Source: Paludibacteraceae bacterium (GTDB lineage Bacteria; Bacteroidota; Bacteroidia; Bacteroidales; Paludibacteraceae). From it: a DNA stretch of 64,000 nucleotides. Under the pieces are notes generated by a model, which searched no databases, was not told the origin of the DNA, and worked only from the letters and a program-made list of their open reading frames with translations. A program made the translations under genes and the position numbers. How positions within the stretch are numbered: the first letter of the stretch is position 1; every line of letters starts with the position of its first letter. Location: contig JAKSKR010000001.1 in NCBI GenBank assembly GCA_024401645.1, positions 62,001 to 126,000 of the forward strand, written 5' to 3'. Of the stretch, positions 15,842 to 24,172 are shown one piece after another.

Positions 15842-17539
15842 ATGGAAACAGTATTGAGTATTTTAAGTCTTATTGGTTCATTGGCCTTGTTCCTTTACGG
15901 AATGAAGATAATGAGTGAAGGCTTGGAAAAATTTGCCGGCGACAGGTTGCGTAACATCCTTGCCGCAATGACAAAGAACCGTGTGATGGGTGTCTTGACG
16001 GGTGTCTTGATTACCGCCATCATTCAGTCTTCTTCTGCGACTACCGTTATGGTGGTCAGCTTCGTAAATGCAGGCTTAATGACATTGACCGAGTCTATTG
16101 GCGTTATTATGGGTGCCAACATCGGTACAACAGTAACGGCTTGGATTATTTCAGCTGTCGGATTTAAGGTGAACATATCAGCCTTTGCTATCCCGTTGTT
16201 GGCTATTGGCCTTCCGCTAATCTTCAACGGAAACTCAAGTAAGAAGAGCATTGGTGAATTTATCTTCGGATTCTCGTTCCTCTTCATGGGCTTGAACTTC
16301 TTGCAGACAGCAGCCAATGCGTTGAATATTGGCTCACTAGTGGCAAACATGTTGTCGCATGTTCCTTGCGACAGCTTCTTTACCATCTTGCTGTTTGTTG
16401 TTGTGGGTGCAATCGTTACCATGATTGTGCAGGCCTCTGCCGCAACAATGGCCATTACCCTCATGTTGTTCGACATGCACATTCCTGGTTTCGGATTTGA
16501 ACAGGCAGCGGCTTTGGCAATGGGACAGAACATTGGTACCACCATCACTGCATTCATGGCCTCGTTAACCGCCAATACACAGGCCCGCCGTGCCGCATTG
16601 GCGCACATGTTCTTCAACGTGTTTGGTGTTATCTTCGTACTCATTTTCTTCTATCCGGCTTGTTCTGCAGTCGACTGGTTCGTCGAGAACATTATGCGCA
16701 TACAGAATAACGATTTGTTCAAGTTGTCTGCTTTCCATACGGCATTCAACATTGTTAATACCTTGTTGCTCATCTGGTTCGTTAAGCAGATTGAGGCATT
16801 CGTTTGCAAGGTGTTGCCACAGAAGGAACAGAACGAGGAATTCCGCTTGCGTTACATTTCAGGTGGTTATCCTTCAACAGCCGAACTTTCCCTTATTGAG
16901 GCTCAAAAGGAAATCAACAACTTTGCCGACCGCTGCCGACGCATGTTTGGCTTTGTCAACGAATTGTTGAAGCTTGAAAAAGACGAAGAGTTTAATAAGC
17001 TTTACTCGCGAATTGAGAAATACGAAAGCATTGCCGACAACATGGAGGTGGAAATTGCCAAGTATTTGAAGAAGGTGAGTGAGGGCCGACTTTCTAACCA
17101 GTCAAAGTCTGACTTGCAGTGCATGTTGCGTCAGATTTCTGAATTGGAAAGTGTGAGCGACTCATGCTACAATTTGGCACGTACCATTAATCGTTGCCGT
17201 ACCGACAACAATGTAGAATATACCGAACAGCAGCTTAATCACATCGCAAACATGATTAAGATGGTAAATGAGGCGCTCGACGAAATGGTTAGGGTGTTGG
17301 GTAACTTCCCTGAACCGCAGGAAATTAATGTTTCTAACAACGTCGAGAACGAAATCAACAACTATCGCAATCAGTTGAAGAACCAGAACATGAACGACGT
17401 TAAGGCTGGCGTTTACGACTACCAGTTGGGCGTTTACTACATCGACTTCATTAGCGAATGCGAAAAGATGGGCGACTATATTATGAATGTGGTTGAGGCT
17501 ACCAACATTCCGCACCACCACAGTTTGCCACAGTCGTAA
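15842..17539 (+). CDS. Na/Pi-cotransporter family protein with PhoU-like tail
   Basis: A 565-residue inner-membrane protein of the NptA/YjbB family. Residues about 1-340 are the transporter with two inverted repeats, each bearing the QSSSATT / QASAATM motif of the SLC34-type ion and phosphate site. Residues about 350-555 are a helical PhoU-like cytoplasmic domain. It probably exports or imports phosphate with sodium; some relatives act mainly in phosphate efflux or signalling. The gene stands alone behind the OmpA terminator. Confidence 0.92.
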   Translation: METVLSILSLIGSLALFLYGMKIMSEGLEKFAGDRLRNILAAMTKNRVMGVLTGVLITAIIQSSSATTVMVVSFVNAGLMTLTESIGVIMGANIGTTVTAWIISAVGFKVNISAFAIPLLAIGLPLIFNGNSSKKSIGEFIFGFSFLFMGLNFLQTAANALNIGSLVANMLSHVPCDSFFTILLFVVVGAIVTMIVQASAATMAITLMLFDMHIPGFGFEQAAALAMGQNIGTTITAFMASLTANTQARRAALAHMFFNVFGVIFVLIFFYPACSAVDWFVENIMRIQNNDLFKLSAFHTAFNIVNTLLLIWFVKQIEAFVCKVLPQKEQNEEFRLRYISGGYPSTAELSLIEAQKEINNFADRCRRMFGFVNELLKLEKDEEFNKLYSRIEKYESIADNMEVEIAKYLKKVSEGRLSNQSKSDLQCMLRQISELESVSDSCYNLARTINRCRTDNNVEYTEQQLNHIANMIKMVNEALDEMVRVLGNFPEPQEINVSNNVENEINNYRNQLKNQNMNDVKAGVYDYQLGVYYIDFISECEKMGDYIMNVVEATNIPHHHSLPQS

Positions 17540-17585
17540 GTGGTTGTTTCGTCGCTTTTAATGCCTTTTTTTCTACAAAAGGGAT

Positions 17586-17612
17586 TTGAGACGGAAAAAA
17601 GTGCTAACTTTG
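17586..17612 (+). promoter_or_regulatory. Promoter of the DUF4254-GT9 pair
   Basis: TTG (17586-17588), 16 nt, then TAACTTTG (17605-17612), about 44 nt before the first ATG. Confidence 0.6.
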
Positions 17613-17656
17613 TTATCCTAGTCTAATTATAAATATAATTTGTTAAGAAATATAAT

Positions 17657-18262
17657 ATGAGCTTCACATCCGATGCCAATAAGCTATTCGATCAGGTGAT
17701 TGTTGACTATCACAAGACCGACAATGTAGATGCACCTATTAATAACCCATTTGCTGCACAAACCATCGACAACATTCTTTACTTGAAGAACTGGATCGAC
17801 ACCGTGCAGTGGCATCTCGAAGACATCATCCGCAATCCTGAAATCGATCCGGTTGAAGCTTTGGCTTTGAAGCGCCGTATCGACAAGAGCAACCAAGACC
17901 GTACCGACTTGGTTGAACGCATCGACAGCTATTTCTGGGAAAAGTATCAGGGCGTTAAGGTTAAGTCTACCGCCGTTATCAATACCGAAAGCCCTGCATG
18001 GGCTATTGACCGTCTTTCAATCCTTGCATTGAAGATTTACCACATGCGTGTTGAGGCTGAACGTACCGACGTTAGTGCAGAACAGCATGCCGCTTGCCAG
18101 AAGAAACTAGATGTTCTTTTGGAGCAGCGTGTTGACCTTTCTACTGCTATTGACCAATTGTTGGCCGACATTGAAAATGGCGACCGTTACATGAAGGTGT
18201 ACAAGCAGATGAAGATGTACAACGACCCTAACTTGAACCCTGTTCTTTACGGCAAGAAGTAA
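17657..18262 (+). CDS. DUF4254 family protein
   Basis: A 201-residue, helix-rich soluble protein with no signal peptide. The sequence pattern (NPFAAQTIDNILYLKNWIDTVQWHLED, split by a conserved Trp-His, then RIDKSNQDRTDLVE and SPAWAIDRLSILALKIYHM) fits DUF4254, a family largely confined to Bacteroidota. Family members commonly sit next to a family-9 glycosyltransferase, as here (19-nt gap). That suggests a role in lipopolysaccharide core synthesis, perhaps as a partner of the transferase. No catalytic motif is evident. The family assignment is good; the function is unknown. Confidence 0.8.
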   Translation: MSFTSDANKLFDQVIVDYHKTDNVDAPINNPFAAQTIDNILYLKNWIDTVQWHLEDIIRNPEIDPVEALALKRRIDKSNQDRTDLVERIDSYFWEKYQGVKVKSTAVINTESPAWAIDRLSILALKIYHMRVEAERTDVSAEQHAACQKKLDVLLEQRVDLSTAIDQLLADIENGDRYMKVYKQMKMYNDPNLNPVLYGKK

Positions 18263-18281
18263 TAAGCAATTACAGTAGGTC

Positions 18282-19292
18282 ATGAAACGAATTTTGGTGA
18301 TGCGCCTTTCGGCTATGGGCGACGTGGCAATGACAGTGCCCGTTGTTGCTAGCCTGTTGCAACAGAACCCCGATGTTGAGGTGGTGATGTTGAGCAATCC
18401 GCGTTTCGAACCAATGTTCAATGGCATAGACCGCCTTACTTATGTGGGCGTTGACACCAAGAATACCTATAAGGGGTTCTTGGGCATCATAAAACTTTTC
18501 CGTTACCTACGCAAGAACTACAAGATAGACCAGATGGTCGACTTGCACGATGTTCTTCGCAGCAAGGTCCTTCGTAAGCTCTATTGGTTGACGGGCACCA
18601 AGGTGGCCATCATCGACAAGGGACGCACTGAAAAGAAGGCGTTGGTAAGGGATGGAAATGCCGATAAGCATCAGCTAAAAACTTCGGTTACACGTTATGC
18701 CGAAGCATTCGCACAAGCAGGACTTAAGGTGAATGTTGACTTTAAAGGCCTGTATGAAAAGAACGAACAGGTTGAACTGCCGTTCGAAAAAGATGCAACT
18801 TGGATTGGCATAGCTCCATTTGCCCAACACCAGGGAAAGATTTATCCTGTCGAGAAAATGGAACAGGTGGTCCGCCAATTGGCTGAACTGCCGAATGTGA
18901 AAATCCTTCTTTTCGGTGGAGGAGCAAAGGAAAAGGCTGTTTTAGAGAAATGGGAGCAAGATGTTCCATCAACCATATCGCTCGCCGGCAAGTATCCGCT
19001 GACAACCGAGCTGCATTTGCTGAATGCTTGTAAGGTGGTCGTTAGTATGGACTCTGCCAATATGCATTTGGCGTCGTTGGTCAACACACCAGTAGTGTGC
19101 GTGTGGGGTGCAACCCACCCTTATGCAGGCTTCAACGGCTATGGCCAAAATCTGGCGAATGCCGTTCAACTCGATATGGATTGTCGTCCTTGTTCAATTT
19201 ACGGAAATAAGCCATGTAAGAAGGGAAACTTCCCTTGCATGAACAATATCACCCCAGAAATGGTGGTGGCAAAAGTGAAAAACTTGTTATAA
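18282..19292 (+). CDS. Glycosyltransferase family 9 (heptosyltransferase-like)
   Basis: A 336-residue GT-B fold protein of the WaaC/WaaF family. The N-terminus MKRILVMRLSAMGDVAMTVP is the typical acceptor-side strand-loop with Met-Gly-Asp. The donor-side motif SMDSANMHLASL at about 250-261 is the family signature. It would add a heptose or similar sugar to the lipopolysaccharide core, using an ADP-sugar. It forms a two-gene operon with the DUF4254 gene and ends at a strong terminator. The exact sugar cannot be told from sequence. Confidence 0.9.
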   Translation: MKRILVMRLSAMGDVAMTVPVVASLLQQNPDVEVVMLSNPRFEPMFNGIDRLTYVGVDTKNTYKGFLGIIKLFRYLRKNYKIDQMVDLHDVLRSKVLRKLYWLTGTKVAIIDKGRTEKKALVRDGNADKHQLKTSVTRYAEAFAQAGLKVNVDFKGLYEKNEQVELPFEKDATWIGIAPFAQHQGKIYPVEKMEQVVRQLAELPNVKILLFGGGAKEKAVLEKWEQDVPSTISLAGKYPLTTELHLLNACKVVVSMDSANMHLASLVNTPVVCVWGATHPYAGFNGYGQNLANAVQLDMDCRPCSIYGNKPCKKGNFPCMNNITPEMVVAKVKNLL

Positions 19293-19307
19293 GTATTGAA
19301 AATAACG

Positions 19308-19347
19308 AAAGCGGGATGCGGCAAAGGTCGCATCCCGCTTTTTCTTT
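19308..19347 (+). terminator. Terminator between convergent GT9 and MFS genes
   Basis: A 13-bp stem AAAGCGGGATGCG / CGCATCCCGCTTT with an 8-nt loop and a T-rich tail; probably used by the plus-strand operon and possibly in both directions. Confidence 0.88.
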
Positions 19348-19362
19348 GTTGCCATAGTCACC

Positions 19363-20544
19363 CTACTGTGCCAACTTCCTTTTTTCAAAGAAATTCTTTG
19401 TGCCTGTGTAGAATAGAAGTGTTGCAAGGCAATGCATCAGGAACATGACAAGGAACGCATGGTGATAGCCGATGTGTTCTGCTATGAATCCGCCGCTCAA
19501 TACGCCGAAACCAATGCCAAGATCCCACGACGTAAGTAGGGTAGAGTTAGCAGTACCGCGTTCGTTGTGGTGGGCAACGCCAATCATCATGTTCTGAAAC
19601 GCAGGCCAAAGGTGTCCGTTGCCTAAACCAATTAAGAGAGCAGAACCGTAGTAGCCGATGGGGTTCTGAACGAACACGAATGTACCGTAGCCAATAGACG
19701 AAAGCATGAGCCCTAGTCCGCAATTGCGGGCAATGAGCCCTTTCTTTAGCGTTCGGTTCCCAATAAGGCGCGATGCAATTAGTCCCGATGAAAGGATGAG
19801 GAAGAACGTGCCAGTTCCGTTGGTAATGCCTAACATTTCCTTTCCGTAAATGGCTAGGTAGTTAGATATGACACCATAGCAGAAGCCAACCAACACCACG
19901 TTGACGCCAATTAGCCAACCATTGGTTAGGAAGAAACGGTCGAGCGATATTTTCTCCTTATTCTTTACAATCTCTTTCAGCGGAATCTCAACCAGCGAAT
20001 CGGCTATTAAACCGGTAAGCGAAACCGCCAGAGCTATCCAAAACAGCCATTCAAAGCATTGTGTCTGCTGGTAAATGAAGATGCCGATGCTGGGCGCAAT
20101 GGCAGTGGCAATGTTGTTGCTCAACCCGTAGAAGCCGATGCCCTCGTTCCTTCGGCTAGGGTGAAGGACGTCGATGGCCGCCGTGCTGTTGGCCACCGTG
20201 CAGGCTCCAAACGGACCGCCGTGCAGCGTGCGGAACACGGTAAACAGAAACAAGGAACCGGCAATGAGGTAGCTGCCCATAAACAGACAATTGGCGGCAA
20301 GGCAAAGCAACAACACCTTCTTGCGGTTGAAACTGTCGACCACGTAACCGCTAAATGGCCTAACCAACAAGGCCGTAATGGAATAGCCCGCCAAAACAGC
20401 GCCAATCGTATCTTTAGTCGCACCGAAATGCTCGCTCAAGTAGAGTGGCAGAAGGGGCATTGTGATGTAAAAGGCAAAATAGAGGCAAAAGTTTGTCACC
20501 ATTACCTTGTTGTAGTTCCTGTTCCACAACCGTTGTTCTTCCAT
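19363..20544 (-). CDS. MFS transporter
   Basis: A 393-residue major facilitator with about 12 membrane segments. The loop after TM2 carries PFSGYVVDSFNRKK, matching the MFS motif between TM2 and TM3, and TM5 has a proline/glycine-rich stretch. It resembles the drug-efflux/sugar-efflux (YfcJ-like) branch, but the substrate is unknown. The start is the ATG at 20544: the -7 promoter element at 20563-20570 lies inside the 27-codon upstream extension, so a longer protein cannot be made from that promoter. It ends at a shared convergent terminator. Confidence 0.88.
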   Translation of the reverse strand: MEEQRLWNRNYNKVMVTNFCLYFAFYITMPLLPLYLSEHFGATKDTIGAVLAGYSITALLVRPFSGYVVDSFNRKKVLLLCLAANCLFMGSYLIAGSLFLFTVFRTLHGGPFGACTVANSTAAIDVLHPSRRNEGIGFYGLSNNIATAIAPSIGIFIYQQTQCFEWLFWIALAVSLTGLIADSLVEIPLKEIVKNKEKISLDRFFLTNGWLIGVNVVLVGFCYGVISNYLAIYGKEMLGITNGTGTFFLILSSGLIASRLIGNRTLKKGLIARNCGLGLMLSSIGYGTFVFVQNPIGYYGSALLIGLGNGHLWPAFQNMMIGVAHHNERGTANSTLLTSWDLGIGFGVLSGGFIAEHIGYHHAFLVMFLMHCLATLLFYTGTKNFFEKRKLAQ

Positions 20545-20562
20545 GTGCTTATTGTTTTGGTA

Positions 20563-20570
20563 CAAAGTTA
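20563..20570 (-). promoter_or_regulatory. -7 element of the MFS gene
   Basis: TAACTTTG on the minus strand, 18 nt upstream of the ATG; no good -33 TTG. It fixes the start codon at 20544 and implies a leader of only about 10-12 nt. Confidence 0.55.
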
Positions 20571-20705
20571 CGGCATATTGACCTATTTGTTCCATTTGTT
20601 GGTGCCCAACATAAAATAAAAGCAAAATCTTTCCGTTTCAATGTAGGTTAGCTCTATTTTTTCGAGTTGGTGCCAAAAAAGTTTTCAACTTTCAGCATTA
20701 ATTCC

Positions 20706-20713
20706 TAAATTTG
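20706..20713 (+). promoter_or_regulatory. -7 element of bamD, almost on the start codon
   Basis: TAAATTTG matches TAnnTTTG. The bamD ATG is only 9 nt further on, so the mRNA would be nearly leaderless. At -33 there is TTTTC rather than TTG. Confidence 0.5.
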
Positions 20714-20722
20714 TATCTTGAT

Positions 20723-21550
20723 ATGAAAGCAAAGTATTTACTCATATTGTTATGTTCCTTGTTTCTCTTCACATCGTGTGGCGAGTATCAGCGTTTGATG
20801 AAAAGTACCGACAACGAGTTGAAGTTCACCAAGGCAAAGGAATACTACGAAAAGGGCAAATACCTCGAGGCTTGCACGTTGCTCGAGGCTGTTGTGGTTC
20901 CTTTCCGCGGCACACAGAAGGGTGAGGAGGCACTCTACCTCTTGGCTAGTGCGCATTACAAGAACAAGGACTACATTACAGCACGTAGCTATTTTTCAGG
21001 CTATGGCCGTAGCTATCCGCGTGGCGTCTATGCCGAAGAGTGTGCTTTCCATGTGGGTTTGTGCTACTACAACGACTCGCCCGAAGCAAAGCTCGACCAG
21101 GTGGGTACCGTTAAGGCGGTTGACGAGTTTACCACGTTCATGCAGACATACCCAAACAGCGTTTATGTGGCTGAAGCCGAAAGCAAACGTCAGGAACTTA
21201 AGGACAAGTTGGCCTATAAGGCTTACCTGAATGCACGCCTTTATTACCGCTTGGGTAACTACCAGGGCAACAACTACAAGTCGTGTGTTATTGCGGCAAC
21301 CAATGCGCTTCGCGACTTTCCGGAAAGCATTCACCGCGAGGAGTTGTCTTACCTCATCTTGAAGGCAAAGTACCGTCAGGCCGTAGAAAGTGTTGAAGAA
21401 AAGAAACTCGACCGTTTTCACGACACCATCGACGAATATTATAATTTCATTCAGGAATATCCTGAAACCGAATATAAGAAAGAAGCTGCCGACATTCTTG
21501 AAACGTCAAAGAAGTATGTCAGCTCTAAAGAAAATGTGACAAAAAATTAA
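20723..21550 (+). CDS. bamD: Outer-membrane assembly lipoprotein BamD
   Basis: A 275-residue lipoprotein: the signal peptide has a lipobox ending in Cys19 (LFLFTSCGEY). The mature part is built of TPR helices (about 30-240) with FTKAKEYYEKGKYLEA and YYRLGNYQG as typical units. BamD is the essential partner of BamA in folding beta-barrel proteins into the outer membrane. The start is the ATG at 20723; a TTG four codons upstream lies inside the promoter element. It leads the conserved Bacteroidota order bamD-rpoZ-coaBC-DUF4835-recN. Confidence 0.93.
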   Translation: MKAKYLLILLCSLFLFTSCGEYQRLMKSTDNELKFTKAKEYYEKGKYLEACTLLEAVVVPFRGTQKGEEALYLLASAHYKNKDYITARSYFSGYGRSYPRGVYAEECAFHVGLCYYNDSPEAKLDQVGTVKAVDEFTTFMQTYPNSVYVAEAESKRQELKDKLAYKAYLNARLYYRLGNYQGNNYKSCVIAATNALRDFPESIHREELSYLILKAKYRQAVESVEEKKLDRFHDTIDEYYNFIQEYPETEYKKEAADILETSKKYVSSKENVTKN

Positions 21551-21564
21551 TTCAATAATAAAAC

Positions 21565-21900
21565 ATGGATTACAAAAAGCTTAACGCTCCTAACACCACC
21601 ATTACTCGCGACATGAACAGCATGTGTGGCGAAACTAACATCTACGAGGTGGTTAACGTAATTGCAAAACGCTCTAACCAGATCGCTGTTGACATTAAGA
21701 GCGAACTTGACAAGAAGCTCCAGGAGTTTGCTTCTATCAACGATAACCTTGAAGAGGTTTTCGAAAACCGCGAACAGATTGAAATCTCTTGCTTCTATGA
21801 ACGCCTTCCAAAGCCAACTCTTATGGCTACACAGGAATTCATCGAAGACAAGCTCGCTTACCGCTTGGCTGGTAAGAAGGGCGTGAACATCGATAAATAA
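21565..21900 (+). CDS. rpoZ: RNA polymerase omega subunit (Rpb6/RpoZ family)
   Basis: A 111-residue protein with the Bacteroidota omega pattern: NAPNTTITRDM, IYEVVNVIAKRSNQIA (the conserved helix that binds beta-prime), LEEVFENREQIEISCFYERLPKPTL and the terminal ATQEFIEDKLAYR. It aids folding and assembly of RNA polymerase. It starts 14 nt after bamD and is followed by a terminator at 21946-21993, so bamD-rpoZ form a unit. It is annotated in many genomes only as a conserved hypothetical protein because it is divergent from proteobacterial omega. Confidence 0.9.
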   Translation: MDYKKLNAPNTTITRDMNSMCGETNIYEVVNVIAKRSNQIAVDIKSELDKKLQEFASINDNLEEVFENREQIEISCFYERLPKPTLMATQEFIEDKLAYRLAGKKGVNIDK

Positions 21901-21945
21901 TTAAAGGGGTTGGCGCTTGTCGCTTAACTCGTTTCTCACGATTTG

Positions 21946-21993
21946 AAAAAGATAAAGCACGTCTCCCTTTGGGTCCGACTTTATCTTTTTTTC
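21946..21993 (+). terminator. Terminator after rpoZ
   Basis: Stem AAAGATAAAG / CTTTATCTTT (10 bp), about 21-nt loop, then a T-run. Confidence 0.75.
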
Positions 21994-22055
21994 TTTATTG
22001 GGGCTGATGCCTGGCGTTAGGCAATCCCCCCTTATATTTAAACTGTTTGATTCTG

Positions 22056-23261
22056 ATGCTGAAAGGTAAACACATATTGTTGGGAATTACGGGCGGCATT
22101 GCTGCGTACAAGTGCGCAGGCTTGGCACGTTTGCTTGTGAAACAGGGTTGCGAGGTGAAGGTGGTAATGACGCCGCTTGCACGCCAGTTTGTTACCCCAT
22201 TGTCTATGGCAACGGTTACGAAGAATCCGATTCTGGTCGATTTCTTTAATCCCGAAAACGGTGAGTGGAATAGCCACGTAAGTCTTGGCTTGTGGGCCGA
22301 TGCTTACCTTATTGCCCCAGCTACTGCCAATTCGTTGGCAAAGATGGCCAATGGCATAGCCGACAATCTGTTGCTTACCAGCTACCTTTCGGCTCGTTGC
22401 CCTGTGTTCGTGGCGCCTGCCATGGACTTGGACATGTATGCACACAAGGCTACCCAACGCAACCTTGACCAGTTGCGTGCCGACGGCGTGAACATCATTG
22501 AACCAGAATCTGGATTCTTGGCAAGTGGCTTGGAAGGTAAGGGACGTATGGCTGAACCCGAAAGCATTGTTGCCGCATTGGATACCTATTTTTCCGAAAC
22601 GCAAGATTTGGCCGGAAAAACAGTGATGATAACAGCAGGGCCGACATACGAAAAGATTGACCCTGTACGTTTTATTGGTAACTATAGCTCTGGCAAGATG
22701 GGCTTTGCCTTGGCTGAAGAATGTGCAAGGCGTGGTGCCGATGTTAAACTGGTAGTCGGACCTGTTTCGCTCACAACCTCAACGCCAGGCATTGAACGCA
22801 TTGATGTGGAAAGCGCACAGCAGATGTACGATGCGGCTGTGAAACTTTCTGACGTTGCCGATATTGAAATTCTTTGCGCAGCTGTTGCCGACTATAGGGT
22901 GGCACAGCAGTCTGACCAAAAGATTAAGCGCGAAAAGACTGGCGCCATGACCATTGAACTGGTGCCAAACCCCGACATTGCTGCCGAATTGGGCAAACGT
23001 AAGCGCCCAGGACAGTTGATGGTGGGCTTTGCTTTGGAAACAAACGACGAACAGCATAATGCAACTGGCAAGTGCGAACGCAAGAACTTGGACTTCATTG
23101 TCTTGAACTCGTTGCGCGACAAGAATGCCGGTTTCCGTTACGATACCAACAAGGTGACAATCATAGACCGCAATGGCGACGTTGTGCCTTACGAATTGAA
23201 GAGTAAGGCGCTTGTGGCTAAAGATATTGTTGATTACGCCCTAAATAAATTGAAGAAATGA
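22056..23261 (+). CDS. coaBC: Bifunctional CoaBC (phosphopantothenoylcysteine decarboxylase / phosphopantothenate-cysteine ligase)
   Basis: A 401-residue, two-domain protein. The N-terminal flavin decarboxylase CoaC (about 1-185) has GITGGIAAYK, the catalytic histidine in WNSHVSLGLWADA and the PAMDLDMY substrate clamp. The C-terminal CoaB (about 190-400) has TAGPTYEKIDPVRFIGNYSSGKMG and the KIKR lysines. The enzyme couples cysteine to 4'-phosphopantothenate and decarboxylates the product, downstream of PanC/PanD in this same window. The start is the ATG at 22056. Its stop overlaps the next gene (ATGA), so DUF4835 is translationally coupled. Confidence 0.96.
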   Translation: MLKGKHILLGITGGIAAYKCAGLARLLVKQGCEVKVVMTPLARQFVTPLSMATVTKNPILVDFFNPENGEWNSHVSLGLWADAYLIAPATANSLAKMANGIADNLLLTSYLSARCPVFVAPAMDLDMYAHKATQRNLDQLRADGVNIIEPESGFLASGLEGKGRMAEPESIVAALDTYFSETQDLAGKTVMITAGPTYEKIDPVRFIGNYSSGKMGFALAEECARRGADVKLVVGPVSLTTSTPGIERIDVESAQQMYDAAVKLSDVADIEILCAAVADYRVAQQSDQKIKREKTGAMTIELVPNPDIAAELGKRKRPGQLMVGFALETNDEQHNATGKCERKNLDFIVLNSLRDKNAGFRYDTNKVTIIDRNGDVVPYELKSKALVAKDIVDYALNKLKK

Positions 23262-24154
23262 AAAAGATACTATATACTGCACTTTTGGGCATGTTGACCG
23301 CATTCTCGGCTTCGGCTCAAGAATTGAACGCACGTGTTGAGGTGAACGCCCAGCAAATTGAGGGCTCGAACAAGGACATATTTACAACCCTTCAGTCTGA
23401 CTTGAACGAATTCATCAACTCACGCAAGTGGAGCGATGCTATCTTTGCCAACGAAGAGCGCATTGACTGTACTTTCATTCTGACAATCGATAACGTTTCG
23501 GGTAATACCATGAACGGCAGCTTGCAGATTACGGCTAGCCGCACGGTGTACAATTCCAGCTATTCTACGCCAATTTTCAACTTTAAGGACAATAACTTTA
23601 GGTTCAGCTATGCGCAGTTCGATAGGCTGGAGTTTAACGACAATGCCTATGAGTCGAACCTTATGTCGATCATTGCCTTCTACAGCTACATCATCTTGGG
23701 CGTAGATTTCGATACCTATAGCCGCTACGGTGGTCAGAAGTATTTTGAAAAGGCTGAATTTGTGGCGAATCTTGCCCGATCTAGCGACGATGCTGGCTGG
23801 AAGGCTTACGAGAGCGACAACAACCGCTATGCGCTTATTTCTAACTACATGGATAATAACTTGCGCGGATTGCGTGAACTCAATTACGACTATCACCGCC
23901 TTGGCTTGGACTTGATGAGCCAGAATGTTGAGAACGGTAAGTCGCAGATTTTGTCGTCGTTGCCAGTCCTTCAGTCAATGAACAGCGCCAAGCCATTCTC
24001 GGTTGCCTTGCAGAACTTTGCAGAATGCAAGTTGAACGAACTGGTCGATATGTTCCGCAATTCTCCTGCAAGCGATAAACAGAAGGTTTATGAAATTCTT
24101 TCGGCTGTGTTGCCTACGCAGACTTCGAAGATGAAAGACTTGACTTCTAACTAA
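23258..24154 (+). CDS. DUF4835 family exported protein
   Basis: A 298-residue protein with a signal peptide (about 1-20, ending SASAQ). The mature part begins ELNARVEVN, with the family's conserved stretch about Gln-Ile-Glu-Gly, then a Trp in the first 40 residues and RTVYNSSYSTPIFNFKDNNF later. It overlaps coaBC by 4 nt and precedes recN, the usual family context in Bacteroidota. Some annotation pipelines, as I recall, call this family PorD and link it to type IX secretion; I cannot verify that here. It is probably periplasmic or outer-membrane associated. The family call is good; the function is open. Confidence 0.82.
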   Translation: MKKILYTALLGMLTAFSASAQELNARVEVNAQQIEGSNKDIFTTLQSDLNEFINSRKWSDAIFANEERIDCTFILTIDNVSGNTMNGSLQITASRTVYNSSYSTPIFNFKDNNFRFSYAQFDRLEFNDNAYESNLMSIIAFYSYIILGVDFDTYSRYGGQKYFEKAEFVANLARSSDDAGWKAYESDNNRYALISNYMDNNLRGLRELNYDYHRLGLDLMSQNVENGKSQILSSLPVLQSMNSAKPFSVALQNFAECKLNELVDMFRNSPASDKQKVYEILSAVLPTQTSKMKDLTSN

Positions 24155-24172
24155 ATTTTGCGTTAACGGGTT

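Noticed and set aside
20711-20722. TTG start four codons upstream of bamD
   Set aside because: It lies inside the -7 promoter element, and the ATG at 20723 gives a proper lipoprotein signal.
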